From Bacteroidales bacterium (GTDB lineage: Bacteria > Bacteroidota > Bacteroidia > Bacteroidales > UBA932), in the NCBI GenBank assembly GCA_017471085.1, contig JAFUWW010000061.1, positions 1 through 64,000 on the forward strand: a stretch of DNA of 64,000 bases. The letters are read 5' to 3'. Of the stretch, positions 61,714 to 64,000 are shown one piece after another. Position 1 is the first letter of the stretch; the number at the start of each line of letters is the position of its first letter. The translations under genes and the position numbers were made by a program. The notes under the pieces were generated by a model that was not told the DNA's origin, did no database searches, and saw nothing but the letters and a program-made list of their open reading frames with translations.

Positions 61714-63132
61714 ATGGCGCTTATTCCTATATACTGGTGGAACAAGGAAGTGCACAACTTCCAGATTTCCCAGAAGAGATTCACCAAACAGCCCTGGGCC
61801 AACGGCGTGGTGCTGCTGGGCTGCGTGGTCATTGCCATGCTGCTGGCCAACCTGCCTTTCACCAAGCACATCTATCACGCGGTCCTGGAGACGGAGTTCA
61901 CCATGAACATCAAGTCGCCGGGCGGCACCGTGGACTGGGTCTTCCCCCACGGCATGACGGTGGAGAAGTTCATCAACGACATCCTGATGGTGATCTTTTT
62001 CTTTACCGTCGGCCTGGAAATCAAGCGGGAAGTGGTGTGCGGAGAACTGTCCTCCTTCAAGAAAGCCATCCTTCCGGTGATCGCGGCCTTCGGCGGCGTG
62101 GTTTTCCCCGCCCTGATCTACACCATCGTGAACCATGGCACGCTGGCCTCTTCCGGCTGGGGCATCCCCACGGCCACCGACATCGCCTTTGCCGTGGGCA
62201 TCCTGTCCATCCTGGGCGACAAAGTGCCCATCTCCCTGAAAGTGTTCCTCACGGCCCTTGCCATTGCCGATGACCTGATCGCCATCCTGGTGGTCGCCTT
62301 CTTCTACGGCGGCACCATCAAGCTTCCGCTGCTGTTCATCGCCCTGATGGTGATTCTGTTCGTGGCCCTGATGAAAAAACTGGGAGAGAAGCGCATCAGC
62401 TACTATGTCGTCCCTGCCATCGTGGTGTGGTTCCTGTTCTATTACAGCGGCATCCACGCCACCATGACCGGCGTGGTGATCGCCCTGCTCATCCCGATGG
62501 ACGCCCGTTACAACAAGGCCAAGTTCCACCGCCGCGCAGGCATCCTGTACAACGGGCTGGTGGAATCCGAATCCGTGAGCACCAACGAATCGTTCCCCAA
62601 CGGCCCGCAGCGTTTCTATCTGCGCCGCCTGTCCAGCCTCACCAAGAAGACCATTCCGCCTTCCTACCGGCTGGAGCACAAGCTGAACCCCATCGTGAAC
62701 TTCGCCATCATGCCTATCTTCGCCCTGGCCAATGCGGGCGTGGAAATCCCGGACCTGTCGTATTTCAACATTTTCCATGTCGATCCCGCCCTGGGCGGCG
62801 TGGGGCTGGGCATTTTCCTGGGCCTGCTGCTGGGCAAGCCCCTGGGCATCACCCTCGCTTCCTGGATTTCCATCAAATGCAAGGTGGGTGAAATGCCGGC
62901 GAAGGCCACCTGGCCCATGCTGTTCGCCGTGGCCTGCCTGGGCGGTATCGGCTTCACCATGTCCATCTTCGTGGACACGCTGTCCTTCGCCGGGGAGGGG
63001 ATCGACCCTGCCGTTACGCAGCATCTGCGCGATGCCGGTAAAATCGCCGTTCTGATGGGCTCCGTAGCCTCCGGCGTACTGGGGTCGCTGCTCATCAACG
63101 TTGTCGCTAAATTACAGAAAAACAAGAAATAA
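61714..63132 (+). CDS. nhaA: Na+/H+ antiporter NhaA
   Basis: A 472-residue inner-membrane antiporter that expels sodium in exchange for protons. The paired transport aspartates are in FLTALAIADDLIAILVVAFF near residue 180. Other landmarks are FFFTVGLEIKREVV near 95, GWGIPTATDIAFAVGILSILG near 148 and GIHATMTGVVIALLIP near 248. The C-terminal helices FALANAGVEIP and GIGFTMSIFVDTLSF are complete. It lies between ahcY and fabG with 2- and 3-base gaps. A decayed copy of its 3' end lies inverted upstream at 59752-59893. Confidence 0.95.
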   Translation: MALIPIYWWNKEVHNFQISQKRFTKQPWANGVVLLGCVVIAMLLANLPFTKHIYHAVLETEFTMNIKSPGGTVDWVFPHGMTVEKFINDILMVIFFFTVGLEIKREVVCGELSSFKKAILPVIAAFGGVVFPALIYTIVNHGTLASSGWGIPTATDIAFAVGILSILGDKVPISLKVFLTALAIADDLIAILVVAFFYGGTIKLPLLFIALMVILFVALMKKLGEKRISYYVVPAIVVWFLFYYSGIHATMTGVVIALLIPMDARYNKAKFHRRAGILYNGLVESESVSTNESFPNGPQRFYLRRLSSLTKKTIPPSYRLEHKLNPIVNFAIMPIFALANAGVEIPDLSYFNIFHVDPALGGVGLGIFLGLLLGKPLGITLASWISIKCKVGEMPAKATWPMLFAVACLGGIGFTMSIFVDTLSFAGEGIDPAVTQHLRDAGKIAVLMGSVASGVLGSLLINVVAKLQKNKK

Positions 63133-63135
63133 GAT

Positions 63136-63882
63136 ATGGGACTTTTAGACGGAAAAACCGCTTTGATCACCGGCGCCGCCCGCGGAATCGGCAAAGCCAT
63201 TGCTCTTAAATTTGCCTCGGAAGGGGCCGATATCGCTTTTACGGATCTGGCCATCAACGACACTGCCCTGGAGACCATCCGGGAAATAGAGGCCCTGGGC
63301 CGCAAGGTGAAGGGCTATGCCTCCAACTGCGCCAATTTCGAGGAGACGCAGGCCGTGGTGGAGGATATCGTCAAGGACTTCGGCCGAATTGATGTGCTGG
63401 TGAACAATGCCGGCATCACCAAGGACGGCCTGGTGATGCGCATGAGCGAGCAGCAGTGGGACGCCGTGATCGCCGTCAATATGAAAGGCGCCTTCAACTT
63501 CCTGCACGCCGTGGTGCCCGTGATGGCCCGTCAGAAGGGCGGCAGCATCATCAACATGGCCTCCATCGCCGGCCAGACCGGCAATCCCGGCCAGGTGAAC
63601 TATTCGGCCTCCAAAGCCGGCCTCATCGCCATGGCCAAATCCGTTGCCAAGGAAATGGGCGCCCGCGGCATCCGCGCCAATTCCATCGCTCCGGGCTTCA
63701 TCATCTCCGAAATGACCGACGCCCTCCCTCAGGCCGTGAAGGACGAATATCTCAAGATGATTCCCCTCAAACGGGGCGGCACCGTGGACGACATCGCCAA
63801 CACCGCCCTCTACCTGGCCTCCGACCTTTCCTCCTATGTGACCGGCCAGGTAATTGCCGTAAACGGCGGCATGTACTGCTAG
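63136..63882 (+). CDS. fabG: 3-oxoacyl-[acyl-carrier-protein] reductase
   Basis: A 248-residue short-chain dehydrogenase that reduces 3-oxoacyl-ACP with NADPH in fatty acid synthesis. The cofactor loop is LITGAARGIGKAIA near residue 11, NNAG is near 89, and the catalytic Ser-Tyr-Lys is in NMASIAGQTGNPGQVNYSASKAGL (serine near 142, tyrosine near 155). The C-terminal YVTGQVIAVNGGMYC is typical of FabG. It closes the ahcY-nhaA-fabG run. Confidence 0.93.
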   Translation: MGLLDGKTALITGAARGIGKAIALKFASEGADIAFTDLAINDTALETIREIEALGRKVKGYASNCANFEETQAVVEDIVKDFGRIDVLVNNAGITKDGLVMRMSEQQWDAVIAVNMKGAFNFLHAVVPVMARQKGGSIINMASIAGQTGNPGQVNYSASKAGLIAMAKSVAKEMGARGIRANSIAPGFIISEMTDALPQAVKDEYLKMIPLKRGGTVDDIANTALYLASDLSSYVTGQVIAVNGGMYC

Positions 63883-63895
63883 CGTGCACTTTGTT

Positions 63896-63910
63896 TGCAA
63901 CCCGGTTGCA
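63896..63910. promoter_or_regulatory. Palindrome TGCAACCCGGTTGCA upstream of the His-rich gene
   Basis: TGCAAC-CCG-GTTGCA, extended to a 17-base palindrome TTGCAACCCGGTTGCAA (63895-63911), 12 bases before the -7 box. It shares both arms with 47700-47714. Confidence 0.55.
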
Positions 63911-63922
63911 AGGAAAGCGGCG

Positions 63923-63930
63923 TACCTTTG
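63923..63930 (+). promoter_or_regulatory. -7 element TACCTTTG of the His-rich gene
   Basis: A perfect TAnnTTTG, 22 bases before the ATG at 63953. Confidence 0.65.
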
Positions 63931-63952
63931 CACTGGTAAAACAAACAAAGCT

Positions 63953-64000
63953 ATGCACGAACATCATCATACACACGAAGAAGAATGCGGGCACTGCCAT
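63953..64000 (+). CDS. N-terminus of a His-rich, probably metal-related protein (partial)
   Basis: Only 16 codons are in the window: MHEHHHHTHEEECGHC followed by H as the final residue pairings allow. Runs of histidine with CGHCH suggest metal binding, as in the N-termini of zinc or cation transporters and metal-handling GTPases. The upstream palindrome fits metal-dependent control. The family cannot be told from so short a piece. Confidence 0.5.
   Translation, partial: MHEHHHTHEEECGHCH

Overview
The window looks like a chromosome segment of a gut-type Bacteroidales bacterium with fairly GC-rich coding DNA. The evidence is SusC/SusD outer-membrane pairs, many lipoprotein signal peptides, DUF6377 and ECF-sigma/anti-sigma regulators, FeoAB and NrdDG for anaerobic life, a MEP-pathway gene (ispE), and above all some 25 copies of the Bacteroidetes -7 promoter element TAnnTTTG just upstream of genes. 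The family within the Bacteroidales cannot be fixed from sequence alone. Most genes are intact and housekeeping-like. There is no prophage, no CRISPR array and no recognisable insertion sequence.

Layout. 1-5.1 kb: a DUF5674 gene, then two tandem FtsX/MacB-type permease paralogues without their ATPase. 5.1-5.2 kb: a shared terminator and tRNA-Leu(CAA). 5.3-9.4 kb: a shikimate block aroB, an aroD-aroA fusion and aroC. 9.4-11.5 kb: a small lipoprotein, a small minus-strand protein whose only ATG is out of frame, and a membrane-anchored helical-repeat protein. 11.5-15.1 kb: a SUF iron-sulfur operon (sufB, sufC, half-length sufD) interrupted by a pnuC-like gene and a repeat. 15.1-30.6 kb: a polysaccharide utilisation locus with a DUF6377 regulator, SusC, SusD, a modular surface glycan-binding protein, GH16, GH3, CotH and GH30. 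Its enzymes fit beta-1,3/1,6-glucan such as laminarin. 30.6-37.2 kb, minus strand: tsaE, an orphan HicB-like protein, yifB, ispE, a lipoprotein, and an ECF sigma factor paired with an anti-sigma/beta-barrel fusion. 37.3-40.2 kb: a TPR protein and an EnvC-like protein. 40.2-43.8 kb, minus strand: nrdD-nrdG and a phosphopantetheinyl transferase. 43.8-44.0 kb: an unexplained structured leader or RNA. 44.1-52.8 kb: malate dehydrogenase, feoAB, a NhaC-type antiporter, queH, a candidate small RNA, a hemerythrin/LuxR/apt cluster and a small exported protein. 52.9-59.7 kb: guaBA, a minus-strand candidate small RNA, a membrane AraC regulator, DUF456, aminopeptidase P and an exported protein. 59.7-60.3 kb: a scrambled intergenic region with a decayed nhaA 3' fragment and two tandem-repeat families. 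60.4-64.0 kb: ahcY, nhaA, fabG and the first codons of a His-rich protein.

How it fits together. The PUL is a self-contained regulator, capture, degradation unit. An 11-bp motif is shared by the regulator and susC promoters, and a strong terminator-like hairpin sits inside the first enzyme gene, so binding proteins and enzymes could be made at different levels. The items most worth a second look are the 55-bp hairpin repeats, the structured RNA near 43.9 kb, the palindrome TGCAACnnnGTTGCA at two promoters (one before a His-rich gene), the intragenic terminator, promoter boxes so close to start codons that transcripts should be leaderless, two small promoter-terminator units, and the trans-envelope anti-sigma fusion.
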